Of a stretch of 64,000 nt of DNA, positions 23,532 through 34,800 are shown piece by piece. The notes under the pieces are model-generated. The model saw only the letters and a list, made by a program, of their open reading frames with translations. It made no database searches and was not told the DNA's origin. Both the position numbers and the translations under genes were made by a program. The stretch comes from Hordeum vulgare subsp. vulgare (Eukaryota; Streptophyta; Magnoliopsida; Poales; Poaceae). Location: NCBI RefSeq assembly GCF_904849725.1, contig NC_058518.1, forward strand, positions 412,307,081-412,371,080, given 5' to 3'. How positions within the stretch are numbered: position 1 is the stretch's first letter; each line of letters opens with the position of its first letter.

Positions 23532-23545
23532 AAGCTTGGGGGAGT
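23532..23545 (+). other. Polypurine tract of D
   Basis: AAGCTTGGGGGAGT abuts the LTR terminus TGAGACGTC. It is the expected plus-strand primer. Identical cores occur at 18160-18172 and 21612-21624. Confidence 0.75.
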
Positions 23546-25004
23546 TGAGACGTCTCCGTCATATCTACTTTTCCGAACTCTTTTGCCCTTGTTTTGGACT
23601 CTAATTTGCATGATTTGAATGGAACTAACCCGGACTAACGTTGTTTTCAGCAGAATTGCCATGGTGTTGTTTTTGTGCGGAAATAAAAGTTCTCGGAATG
23701 ACCTAAAATTTACGGAGAATTATCTGGCATTAATGAAAAATACCGGCGCAAAGATCCACCGGAGGAGGTGAGCCAGTGGGCCACAAGCCCAGGAGGCACA
23801 GCCACCCCCCCTAGCCACGCCTGGCAGTCTTGTGGGGCCCACAGAGCTCCACCACCTCGAATGTCAGCTCTATATATTCCGTTTCGCCCGGAAAAAAATC
23901 AAGGAGAAGGATTCATCGCGTTTTACGATACAGAGGCGCTGCCACCTCCTGTTCTTCATCTGGAGGGTAGATCTGGAGTCTGTTCTGGGCTCCGGAGAAG
24001 GGAAATCGTCGCCATCGTCATCATCAACCTTCCTTCATCGCCAATTCCATGATGCTCTTCACCGTTCATGGGTAATCTCATCGTAGGCTTGCTGGACGGT
24101 GATGAGTTGGATGAGATCTATCATGTAATCGAGTTAGTTTTGACGGGGATTGATCCCTAGTATCCACTGTGTTCTGAGAATGATGTTGCTACTACTTTGC
24201 CATGCTTCATGCTTGTCACTAGGGCCCGAGTCCCATGATTTCAGATCTGAACCTATTATGTTGTCGCCAATATATGTGTGTTTTAGATCCTATCTTGCAA
24301 GTTGTAGTCACCTACTATGTGTTATGACCCGGCAACCCCGAAGTAACAATAACCGGAACCACTCTCGGAGATGACCATAGTATGAGGAGTTCATGTATTC
24401 ACCAAGTGTTAATGCGTTGGTCCGGTTCTTTATTAAAAGGAGAACCTTAATATCCCGTAGTTTCCATTAGGACCCCGCTGCCATGGGAGGGATGGACTAT
24501 AGGTGTCATGCAAGTTCTTTTCCCTAAGCACGTATGACTACATACGGAATACATGCCTACATTAGATTAACGAACGGGAGCCAGTTACTTATCTCTCCGT
24601 GTTATAGCTGTTACATGATGAATCACATCCGGCATAATCATCCATCACAAATCCAATGCCTATGAGTATTTTACTACTGGTCCTTGCTGTTACTTTGTCA
24701 CAAATCCAATGCCTATGAGTATTTTAATAATTTGTCGCTACTACTGTTGCTGCTGCTGCTGTTACTCTGTTGCTACTGCTGTTATTCTGCTGCTACTGGT
24801 TATTGTTGCTATTGCTGCTATCATACTACCTTGCTACTGATACTTTGTTGCAGACACCAAATCATTCAGGTGTGGTAAAATTGACAACTCAACTGCTAAT
24901 ACTTGAGAATATTCTTTCGCTTCCCCTTGAGTCGAATCAATAAATTTGGGTTGAATACTCTACCCTCGAAAACTGTTGCGATCCCCTATACTTGTGGGTT
25001 ATCA
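23546..25004 (+). repeat. 3' LTR of D
   Basis: 1,459 bp, from TGAGACGTCTCCGTC to ...CTTGTGGGTTATCA. It is homologous to the C LTR in reverse. It has a TATA at 23870-23878 and a short CTG/TTG-rich stretch near 24738-24830. Confidence 0.85.
23870..23878 (+). promoter_or_regulatory. TATA box in the D LTR
   Basis: CTATATATT follows ATGTCAGCT. The C LTR has TATTTAT at the matching place. Confidence 0.6.
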
Positions 25005-26057
25005 AGCATCTCTATGCTAATCATATCAACTATACAATTCATGCTCGACCTTTCGGTCTCATGTGTTCCGAGGCCATGTCTGCACATGCTAGGATCGTCA
25101 AGTTTAACCCGAGTATTCCGCGTGTGCAACTATTTTGCACCCGTTGTATGTGAACGTTGAGTCTATCACACTCGATCATCAGGTGGTGTCTCGAAACGAC
25201 GAATTGTCACAATGGTGCACAGTCGGGGAGAACACAATTTCATCTTGAAATTTTAGTGAGAGATCATCTGATAATGCTACCGTCGTTCTAAGCAAAATAA
25301 GGTGCATAAAAGGATTAACATCACATGCAATTCATAAGTGACATGATATGGTCATCATCTTGTGCTTCTTGATCTCCATCACCAAAGCACCGACATGATC
25401 TTCTAGTCACCGGCGCCACACCATGATCTCCATCATCGTGCCGCCATCGAGGTTGTCGTGATATCTATGCTACTACTACTAAAGCTACGACCTAGCAATA
25501 TAGTAAACGCATCTGCAAACACAAACATTAGTTTAAATACAACCCTATGGCTCCTGCCCGTTGCCGTAGCACCGACGTGCAAGTCGATATTAACTATTAC
25601 AACATGATCATCTCATACATCCAATATATCACATCACGTCATTGGCCATATCATATCACAAGCATACCCTGCAAAAACAAGTTAGACGTCATCTAATTTG
25701 TTGTTGCATGTTTTACGTGGCTGCTATGGGTATCTAGTATGATCGCATCTTACTTACGCAAAAACCACAACGGAGATGTGCAAATTTCTATTTAACCTCT
25801 CTCCAAGGACCGCCTTGGTCAAAACGAATTTAACTAAAGTTGAAGAAACAGGCACTCGCCAGTCATCTTTATGCAACGAGTTGCATGTTAGTCGATGAAA
25901 CTAGTCTCTCGTAAGCGTACGAGTAATGTCAGTACGGGCCGCTTCAATCCAACAATACTGCCGAATCAAGAAAAGACTAAGGAGGGCAGCAAATCGAATA
26001 TCAACGTCCACAAAACCTTTTGTGTTCTACTCGAGATAACATCTATGCATGAACCTA
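25005..26057 (-). other. Untranslated leader of E
   Basis: It aligns in reverse with the B leader (for example 47950-48030 against 25005-25090). No ORF of note; the 85-codon frame at 24903-25160 crosses the D/E junction and is spurious. Confidence 0.75.
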
Positions 26058-26070
26058 GCTCATGATGCCA
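26058..26070 (-). other. Primer-binding site of E
   Basis: TGGCATCATGAGC on the minus strand, one base after the LTR end, identical to A and B. Confidence 0.7.
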
Positions 26071-26071
26071 C

Positions 26072-27846
26072 TGTTGGGGAACGTTGCCTGGGAAACACAA
26101 AATTTCCTACGCACATGAAGACCTATCATGGTGATGTCCATCTACGAGAGGAGATTAGATCTACGGACCCTTGTAGATCGTTAAGCGGGAAGAGTTAAGA
26201 AACGAGGTTGATGTAGTGGTACAACTTCGTGATTCAAATCCCCGTCGTCCCATGATCCGTTTCGATCTAGCGCCAAACGGATGGCACCTCCGCGTTCAGC
26301 ACACGTACAACTCGATGATAATCTCGGCCTTCTTGATCCATCAAGAGAGACGGAGAAGTAGATGAGTTCTCCGGCAGCATGACGGTGCTCCAGTGGTGGT
26401 GATGATCTACTCCTGTAGGGCTCCACCCGAGCTCCGGAGAAATCCGATCTAGAGGCAAAACTATGTGGAATAGGTTTGAGTTGCACGTGGCAAAGTTGTG
26501 TCTCAAAAATCCTAAAACCACCAATATATATAGGAGGAGGGGAGGGGCTAGCCTTGGGGCACAAGGGCCCCAAGGGTGCGCCGGCCGAAGGGGGAGGAGG
26601 ACTCCTCCTCCAATTCGGTTTGGGAAGGAGGAGTCCTCCTCTTCCTTCCCACCTCCCTCTTTCCTTTTTTTCTTCTTTCCTTTGGTATTTTTACTTGTGG
26701 TGCCATAGCCCACTTCGGCTGCCTCCACCAGCCCACTAAGGACTTGGTGCGCCAACCTAAGGCCATGGGCTCACTCCTGGGTGGGTGGGCCCCTCTCGGT
26801 AAACACCCAGAACCCATTCGTAAATGACCGAAACTTTCCGGTGAACAAATGAAACCATCCTATATATCAATCTTCGTTTCCGGACCATTCCGGAAACCCT
26901 CGTGACGTCCGTCATCTCATCTGGGACTCCGAACAACATTCGGTAACCATAGATATAACTCAACTATAATAAAACATCATCAAACCTTAAGTGTGCAAAC
27001 CCTGCGGGTTCGAGAGCTATCCAGACATGACCCGTGACACCCCTCGGTCAATATCCAATAGCGGGACCTAGATTCCCATATTGGATCCTACATATTGTTT
27101 GAAGATCTTATCGGTTGAACCTCACTGCCAAGAATTCATATAATCTCGTATGTCAGTCTCTTTGTCCTTCGGTATGATTCTTGCCCGAGATTCGATCGTC
27201 GGTATCCGCATACCTATTTCAATCTCGTTACCGGCAAGTCTCTTTACACGTTTCGTAATACAAGATCCCGTGACTTACACTTAGTCACATTGCTTGCAAG
27301 GCTTGTGTGTGATGTTGTATTACCGAGTGGGCCCCGAGATACCTCTCCGTCACACGGAGTGACAAATCCGAGTCTTGATACATACTAACTCAACGGACAC
27401 CTTCGGAAATACCTGTAGAGCACCTTTATAGTCACCCAGTTATGTTGCGACGTTTGATACACACAAGGTATTCCTCCGGTGCGAGTGAGTTATATGATCT
27501 CATGGTCATAGGAATAAATACTTGACACGCAGAAAACAATAACAACAAAATGACACGATCACATGCTACGTTCATAGTTTGGGTCTAGTCCATCACATGA
27601 TTCTCCTAATGATGTGATCCAGTTATCAAGTGACAACACTTGCACATAGTTAGAAAACCTTGACTATCCTTGATCAACTGTCTAGCCAACTAGAGGCTTG
27701 CTAGGGACATTGTTTTGTCTATGTATCCACCCATGTATCTATGTTTTCATTCAATACAATTATATCATGGATAATAAACGATTATCTTGTAACAGGAAAT
27801 ATAATAATAACTATTTTATCATTGCCTCTAGGGCATATTTCCAACA
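26072..27846 (-). repeat. 5' LTR of E
   Basis: 1,775 bp, homologous in reverse to the A and B LTRs. It is more diverged from them than the two B LTRs are from each other. The TATA is at 26524-26533. Confidence 0.9.
26524..26533 (-). promoter_or_regulatory. TATA box in the E LTR
   Basis: CTATATATAT on the minus strand, in the same LTR position as in A and B. Confidence 0.6.
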
Positions 27847-27962
27847 AGTTGTTCAAGAGAGACTCGACAGACTAAAAGTCAACCCATGCTAAATAGTGAT
27901 ATGTGTGTTGATTTCCTCAAATTTTCTGTTTATTTTTAGTCTTTTAATTATGAACACAGCAA

Positions 27963-29144
27963 ATGGATGACGAGCATAGGATCCCCGAGTGCAATTATTG
28001 TACCGACGATTGGGGTATGTGCGATAATCCTCAATTGGAAAACGTTAGGTGTTTCTCCCTCACGCATAAAGATGGCTTCGAATAATATATGATATATAAT
28101 TCTACACATATTTTTTCTGAACTAAGCATGGCTTAAGATTTTTGTTTTAACGTGTAATTTCATTTTTTATGATTCAGCTACTGCATCCCCTGGTATGCAA
28201 GACATTATGTCCTAGGGAACTTCTATTTTGATGACATGGATAAGGTGGATGAGAGGACAACTTACCATAAGACGAAACATGGTTCCCTTTTTGAGGCTAC
28301 GATCTACAATGAAGTAGGCCACACGTATTTTACTAGTGTAAATTGGAGAGGATTATGCAAGGCTTGCGAATTTGAGGAGGGTATGAGAATAACCTTAGAT
28401 ATTGGCATCGTTCCTCAATATGATCCGGTCACCTTTCATCAATATGATATAGACATTTGGGTGGTTCTCGACATGATTCCAATTCTTCCTCCATGTGAGT
28501 TTGTTAAATAATATGTATTGCTTATTTAAAAATGGTTGTTAGTTGTTATTCGCCCCTAACTTAGCTTGTTTATTTATAATTGACATCTTATTTTCTATCT
28601 TCAAGAAATACACATAATATTGTAGAGGAGACCTATTACACCGATGGCTCGGAACTTACTTGGGAGGAAGAAAGTAACCTTATCTCCTTTGTTAATGATG
28701 TTATGTCATTTAAGGAAAATTATGGAGCTGGCAGAAATACTACACGATACATGCCACTAGTCCACAAGTTGAGTGATACTAACATTCATAGAAAGCATGG
28801 TATGATTTTTGACTATTATGTCACTAGTCCACATTTATCATAAATTATTCTTATTTAAACTACATTGCTTACAATGTTACTATTATGTTCTTTAGTAGAA
28901 GCTCTCAAATGTTGTTGTGCATGCACTGATGGATGTGGAAGGTGAGATGACAGTTATTTGCTATGAGATGACCAATTTCAAACATATATACCCGACTAAA
29001 TGGCTACCACATGGTTGCCTAAGAATTGAAGGATGGAGACAAATATTGAATGAGCGTATGCCAAAAATTGGAGATCGGTGAATATCTATGCTCCATCATG
29101 GAGACGGAGAGGGTTTCCTAGTCCTTTCTATTTTCCCTAAATGA
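27963..29144 (+). pseudogene. Broken multi-exon gene fragment, possibly B3-like
   Basis: Four coding segments follow each other on the plus strand. 27963-28085 starts MDDEHRIPECNYC and ends at TAA. 28178 to about 28502 (WYARHYVLGNFYFDD, GMRITLDIG, DIWVVLDMIP) follows a clear TTCAG acceptor. About 28604-28800 (YYTDGSELTWEEESN, YMPLVHKLS) ends at a possible GGTATGA donor. 28899-29144 (VVHALMDVEGEMTV, EGWRQILNERMPKIGDR, DGEGFLVLSIFP) follows TAG. A TGA at 29079-29081 splits the last segment. The G-W-x-x-F/I...K-x-G-D pattern recalls the end of a plant B3 DNA-binding domain and appears twice, but this is inference. From memory, related frames are common in Triticeae. The E LTR sits about 115 bp upstream, so any promoter is gone. 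Confidence 0.5.
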
Positions 29145-29923
29145 GAGAAGTAGGTACAACAAAATAGCATGTTATGACTACTTGTAGGATCCGAGGTATA
29201 TCTAAAGGGGGTGATTAGACTACTTTACCAAATAAAAACTTAGGTTTTTCCCAATTTTAGTTGTGGGTCAATTTTAGCAGCTATGACTAGTCAAGTTCAC
29301 CGTACACATGCATATCTAAGAGTATAGCGGCGGAAAGTAAAGACATGCAAATGTAAGTAGACGGTAGCGAAGGAAGATCAAACGCAAAGGTTGACACGAT
29401 GATTTTTGGTGTGGTTCCGATAGATGGTGCTATCATACGTCCACATTAGTGGAGACTTCAACCCACAAAGGGTAACGGTTGCGAGACTCCATGGAGGGCC
29501 CCACCCATAAGGGGTCCACGAATAATCGGCCTTGTCTATTCCACCATGGCTCATGTCCATGAAGGACTAGCCTCACTCGGGGTAGATCTTCACAAAGTAG
29601 GTGATCTCCTTGCCCTTACAAACTTCTTGCTTCATCTCCACAACATGAAGTAGGAGGCTCCCAAGCGGCTCCTAACTAATCTAGGAGGCACCACCCTCCA
29701 AAAGGTAATATATGTGGTAGAACAATGAACTCCTTGCTCTCGTGATTCAAAAGAGAGTCTACTCAACACTCAAGCACTCTCTCACAGATTTGGCATGGAT
29801 AGGAGACATTGATTTTGTGGAAAGCAACTTGGGGAGGATAGAGATCAAGTTTCAAATGGATGGATTGGAATATCTTGATCTCAACACATGAGTAGGTCTC
29901 TCTCTAAAAAATGGATCTGACAA

Positions 29924-29940
29924 GTGTGTGTGTGTGTGTG
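29924..29940. repeat. (GT)n microsatellite
   Basis: Eight and a half uninterrupted GT units, lying in the transcribed leader of the minus-strand H LTR. Confidence 0.9.
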
Positions 29941-29977
29941 TTCTGAGTGCTTCCTCTGCGAGTGAGAGGTGGTGGAA

Positions 29978-29989
29978 GGGTATATGTAG
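29978..29989 (-). promoter_or_regulatory. TATA-like box of the H LTR
   Basis: CTACATATACCC on the minus strand, about 40 bp downstream of the nearest palindrome of the array at 30031. Confidence 0.45.
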
Positions 29990-30030
29990 GCATCTCCGAA
30001 AATCCAACCATTACAACATTATTGCCCAAC

Positions 30031-30339
30031 TCGGTGACACCGAAATGAATCTTGGTGGTACCGAGTTGCACTAAATGAGGCAACTTTTGAATTCTTGGTG
30101 AGACCGATATATGAATCTCGATGGGACCGATATGATGACCTAGAGCAGTTTACAAATCTCGATGAGACCGATTTCAAAACTCGGGAATTCCGATTCTTCA
30201 AATTGACACACCAGCAACTTGGTCACTGATCTCGATGACACTAATCTGAAAGTTGGTGGAACCGAATGATTAGGGTTTGGCAAAGGATTTGTCACTGGGA
30301 AAATCCGTAGGTTCGAATGGAAAAATATGGTGGCACCGA
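30031..30339. repeat. Array of nine 13-bp palindromes (block 1)
   Basis: Copies of T(C/T)G(G/A)TG-N-(C/G/A)ACCGA start at 30031, 30052, 30095, 30118, 30159, 30181, 30232, 30253 and 30327. The first, TCGGTGACACCGA, is a perfect palindrome around its centre. Copies pair at 21-23 bp, with pairs repeating about every 64 bp (64, 64, 73). Confidence 0.75.
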
Positions 30340-31182
30340 TTTTGTTGTGTAGGCTTGGGACAGAGATTTTGTGAGAGAAATGCTAAGAGTTTTTGGTGTC
30401 TATCTCTAAGCACTTGAGCAACCAATTCATCATAAATACCTCACCCCTTTTAATAGTATTGCCTTTCCTATGGACTCAAAAGTGATTTCTCACAAATATA
30501 GAATGTAGAGTCCTCTTGCTTGAAGCTTGACCAATCCTATTCCTTTCCTTGCATCAAGGGGTTTCTCCTCACAGTCCTTTAGCCAATGCATCTTTCAACT
30601 TTTCTGAAATATACATGGATAAGATCATTAGTTCAATGATACATATGTTGTAATTAATTACCAAAACCACCTTAGGGAGCAATTGTAATTTCAATCTACC
30701 CCTTTTTGGCAATTGATGACAACATATAGATCAAAGCTTTGACAAAAGATATAATCAATGATTAGCATTGTCTCTTTGAGAAGTATGTGAACAGAAAGAG
30801 CTCCCCCTAAATTTGTGCATTATTTTAAATTTGCATTTGAATGCAAATGCACAGTCGATTAGGATCATGGGTCACTCTTCCGTGTCACATACATATTGGT
30901 GGTGCGCTTGAATGATATGAATGAGCTGTAATGCACATAACACCAAACAAATGAGTGAATGATCATCATGTAAATAGCTCAAAGGTGTAATGTAGTAGCA
31001 TCAACAATCAAAGTGAATGATCAAACACGAACGTTTAGGTCATCCAAAAGACCAAATGTTTTGTAAAACCAAACGAGAGAAAGTATAAAAGCAAAGCTTT
31101 CTCTCTCTCTCAATGCCCTAATTGATCTATACACTTCTCCCCCTTTGGCAACAAGTTACCAAAAAGTTCAAAGGTCTAAAAC

Positions 31183-31892
31183 TAATCGCCTCTATGGGCT
31201 CGATCTCCTCCGTTAGCAGTCAATGGAGTAGATAGAAGAGCGTCGGTGAAGGCTTTTGTGGATGTCCGTGGAGCTGGAGTTGAAAGCGATGACGCTTGAG
31301 CTGATGAAGTTGGTATTGCTTCCGTCACTGGCACAGCTGTAGACCTAGACTAGGTCCTAAACTGAGTAGTCGTGGGAAAATGTTAATCCTCATTATCACT
31401 GCTAGAGTGAGGTGTATGCACTACATCAACTTCATGCTTGAGCTGCTCAACACTTGTACCTGACTCTATCACTAACTGTAGGACTATTGTCTAGCAGCAC
31501 TGTCTCTTAAAATTCTTGTGGCTACTTTGTGTGAAAATGAGGATCAACAGCAGTTCTCCTCCTGATAGCATATGGAACTGCAGTCCTCCACTGCCTCAAT
31601 CCTTAATACCTTCTATTCTTCATGTCCTCAGCAACAGCATGGGCATCATTGTGTAATGGCAAGTGAGCTCTCAGTTTTCTCAGCACACAGATGCATCTTC
31701 TTCCACCTCTACAGCAGCCTCTTTAGATGCAGAGCCTTTGTTCTTCTCTGCTGCAGGTATATCCTTAGTAGTCCTCTTGGGAGATATTGTCTTCTTAGGC
31801 TTGGGTGTAGGCAGTTTAGGTGCAAACTTTCTGGGCATGGCATCAACCATCAGCCTCTTCTTCTTAGCAGTAGAGTTCTCAGCGGCATTTTC
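31183..31892 (-). pseudogene. C-terminal part of the accessory/env-position ORF of H
   Basis: The minus strand enters from the F insertion site with EENAAENSTAKKKRL and a Lys/Pro-rich stretch (FAPKLPTPKPKKTISPK), then stops at 31680. After a frameshift it resumes with a Ser/Thr-rich segment (TSSAQASSLSTPAPR, TKAFTDALLS) to a stop at 31183-31185. It is low-complexity and basic, lying between the pol position and the 3' LTR as extra ORFs do in SIRE-type elements. It has no identifiable domain. The upstream part is at 54798-55256. Confidence 0.5.
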
Positions 31893-31897
31893 TTCCT
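31893..31897 (+). repeat. Target site duplication of F, left
   Basis: TTCCT immediately before the LTR terminus TGTCACAT, matched by TTCCT at 54793-54797 after the other LTR. Confidence 0.9.
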
Positions 31898-34800
31898 TGT
31901 CACATCCCTGATCCCTATTAGGGTTTAGCAAGTTGTGCTCATGTATTCTTTCTTTGCATCCAAGAAAATGAAATGAAATCCAAAAGCAAAGCAAAGAAAA
32001 CCAAAGCAAAACCCTAGCCACCCCTTATTAAAAAACAATTCAACTATTGCCAAAATCAATGAATCCAAAATGGCCATTAGAAAAGTTCATCTTTTCTGAT
32101 AAATGTTGAAAACAAGATATCAGGGGAGAAACATATTTTCAAACTATTTTTGGCATTTTATTTTAGTTTTGAAAGTCACTGAAATCAATTATATAGTTGA
32201 TTTCAAATAATTTAAAGTTTCCAAAAATGTTGAAAACTCTATGTGTAGTTGGAAATATTTCAACTGACACCCCATTATTTTTAAAACAATTTTTGATTTA
32301 GTTTTGGAGCCAAAATAAATAGAAACAAATGTCAGAAGAATAATAAGAAACTGGAAAGAAAAAAAAAAGAAAACTATCTAATGCTTACCTGAGGCCCAGC
32401 CCACCTCCATGCCTGTCGTCTTCCTCCTTCGCCAGTCGGAGCAGGAGGTGGCCGCCGCTCCTCCCGGCGCGCCCACGCACCTACGTGCACGCCTGCTTCA
32501 TCCTGATGCGCTGGAGAGGGAGGATAAGTCTCCCGGGAGCCATTCCCACCTCTTCCCCCTCCTCATTCACGCTCTCTCCTCTCTCTCTTCCTCGGCCGCC
32601 ATGACCGTGAGCTCGAGCTCGAGCTAGCCATCGCTCCGGCCGTCCTCCCCCGCCCCTGAGTGTGCCGTTCGCTCCGCCTCGCCGACCTGGTCGTCTCTGC
32701 CAAAGGAAAGAAACCCCCGAGCCCTGCATCGTCAGATCTCCATCGTCTTCAACCTCGGATCCCCGAAGCTCGTCGCCGTCGTTCTCCCTTCTCTGACCAT
32801 CCTCGAGCCCTCCCTCGTCACCTCTGCACTCCCCGTGAGCCCGGGATGCTTTCCCCCATGTTTTCCCCCTCGATCCCTTCCTCTTTCGCCCGATTCCACC
32901 GGAGCCCGACGAGATCCGCCGCGGGAGCTCGTCGCCGGTAGCTCTCCAGTGAACGGCTGATCATTCTTAGGCCACCAAGAGCTTCAGCGTGTTGCGCAGA
33001 TGCTGTAGGAACTAAACCCCACACGAATTGGCTTCGGATTCAATAACCTCGTCGTTGCCCGATTTCCGGCAGCCGCCGAGCTCGTCGCCGGTGTCATCTC
33101 CGGCCACCTTAGCCCCCGTTCTATGCAAAAATGGAACCGCGGCTGGGTGCTCGTTCCTCTGGTGCCCTCCGCGTGACGTTTGGTCGCCGGAATAGAAAAC
33201 CCGAGCCCCTCCACCGTCTCTGTGGTCGCCGGAGCTCACGCGCCGGCGAGTTCCACCTCGCCGCCGGTGGATCCGAGCCTCCCTGAGTCACTGACATGTG
33301 GGGCCACCTTCAAACCGATTAAGTTTAATGAAAATAAAAATAAAGAATTTATTAAACCCTAAACAGTCACTGACATGTAGGTCCAGCCCTGTTAATTAAC
33401 TATTTATGTTAAAATTCAACTAAAACTGGACAGAGCCACTGACTAGTGGGTCCCACTGGTCAGGTTTGACTTTCAACGACGAGCTGACCTGTTGATGTCA
33501 TGTTGATGCAATAAAACCTTTTTCTGTTTAAAAATAATTCAGAGTAAGTTCAAAACTTTGGAAATTCATAGAAAATTGAATATAACTCCAAATCAAACAA
33601 ATAATATATGTAAATTGATCAGAAAAATTCAATGAACACAATGGTGCTACTTTCATGCATGAAAAACAAAGTTATAAAACAGCATCAGGTCAACTCAATT
33701 AAAGGAAGTTAATAAATAAATCCTTTCAATTGGAATTTGAATTTGAATTCAAACCAACACCAAACCAAAGATTTGGCAATCACATTAGCTCATGCTACAT
33801 TATTTTCCATGCCATGCTCATGCATCATATTGTTGCATATGAGTGTTATTGATTGTTCTTGTTATGCCGGTAGGCTCCGCCCCTCCGGATTCGACTGAAT
33901 ATCCGACTTACGGATATCACCCCTCTACTGAGCAACAAGGCAAGCAACCATTTTGATCATCCCGATAAATCCCATGTTCTCGCTCCTGCTCTTACTTATT
34001 GCCTTAGGTCAAAATGTTTTCAATACTTTTACCACGTTAGTTGAACCCACTTCCTTTGCATGACCTGTCCTTATCACAGTAAATAGCTGAACCTTGCAAC
34101 CTAGCATACCTGGTAGATGCTTGAACTCGGATGTGCCTTGTCCCGCTATACATGATATGCTTAGAGTTGTGTATGGTCTGTCATTTGGATGATGAACAGG
34201 ATCGTGAGAATGTGTTCAGTTAATAAATGTTGTGTGTTGAACCTGATTTGGTAAAGGTACCGGTGAAAGGCTATGTAGGAGTACATGGCGGGTTGTTTCA
34301 TTGGAACTGTCCTTAGGAACTGAGTTCCGTGTATGTAATCCAAGACAAGATACTACCACATGCTGGGCCCTGAAATATGACCCCGCTCGACTTATTAATC
34401 GCTTAGTACTCGGTCCAGGAGTTGCAAGTAGTTTCTGGTGTTTATAGTCACGCTGGAGGCCGTGCATAGTGCTGACCTTAGAGGTGGGCTATGATGCGGT
34501 AGGCAGTGGCACGGTGTACCAAGTGGCACCCGGATGGTGGGCTTGGAAACCCTGCGTGCATCATTTGGGGCCGTGGCGGAAACCTCGGCCGGACTTCCGT
34601 GCGGGTTACCCTCAGATAGGCGGTAAACCTGGACTAGGTATTAGCGTGGTTAACGGTCGTGGCTGACTCCCTCACCGGGCTTCCGCTTGAAGGTTGTCGA
34701 GGTGCATGACGTGCACATAGCGATAAGTGGCGAGAGCGTGTGTGAAGAAGTACACCCCTGCAGGGTTATGATCTATTCGAATAGCCGCTTCCGCGGATAT

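Larger units (their letters stand above)
17257..25004 (+). mobile_element. Athila-type gag-protease-only Gypsy element D (5' LTR not in window)
   Basis: From left: leader remnant starting inside the 5' untranslated region, gag-protease (17362-20017), spacer, intact accessory ORF (20568-21590), long non-coding tract, polypurine tract and 3' LTR (23546-25004). It has no RT or integrase. The leader meets the LTR terminus of C at 17256/17257, so the 5' LTR of D should lie left of the whole C-A-Z stack. The right LTR end (GTGGGTTATCA) is followed by AGCAT and Angela-type leader on the minus strand (E), so D is inserted in E. Confidence 0.82.
25005..27846 (-). mobile_element. Angela-type Copia element E (5' LTR and leader only)
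   Basis: On the minus strand the LTR begins at 27846 (TGTTGGAAATATGCCCTAG) and ends at 26072 (...TTCCCCAACA). A primer-binding site and 1 kb of leader homologous to A and B follow, then D interrupts at 25005. The gag-pol should lie left of the stack, outside the window. The candidate TSD beyond the LTR is AGTTG (27847-27851), unconfirmed because the other end is not visible. Confidence 0.88.
29183..30693 (-). repeat. 3' LTR of H
   Basis: On the minus strand, from TGAAATTACAATTGCTCCC (30693) to ...CCTCGGATCCTACA (29183), about 1.51 kb. It contains an array of paired 13-bp palindromes (30031-30339), a TATA-like box (29978-29989) and an (AC)n tract just downstream (29924-29940). The 60-codon ORFs at 29378-29560 and 30019-30201 are not genes. 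Confidence 0.7.
29183..31892 (-). mobile_element. SIRE/Maximus-like Copia element H, left segment (3' end)
   Basis: The minus strand carries the end of an ORF, two purine-rich tracts (CCAAAGGGGGAGAAG at 31132-31146; CAAAAAGGGG before the LTR) and a 1.5-kb LTR. The phrase GTCATCAATTGCCAAAAAGG next to the LTR is typical of SIRE/Maximus elements. The element continues at 54798 on the far side of F; the frame is continuous across the F site. Outside its ORF remnant and LTR, 30706-31182 shows no coding signal. Confidence 0.7.

Noticed and set aside
24903..25160. 85-codon ORF across the D/E junction
   Set aside because: It crosses an insertion boundary, so the frame is accidental.
32409..33362. 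GC-rich ORF cluster as a possible host gene
   Set aside because: It sits wholly within the F 5' LTR and recurs at 42300-43277 in the 3' LTR with different frames broken.
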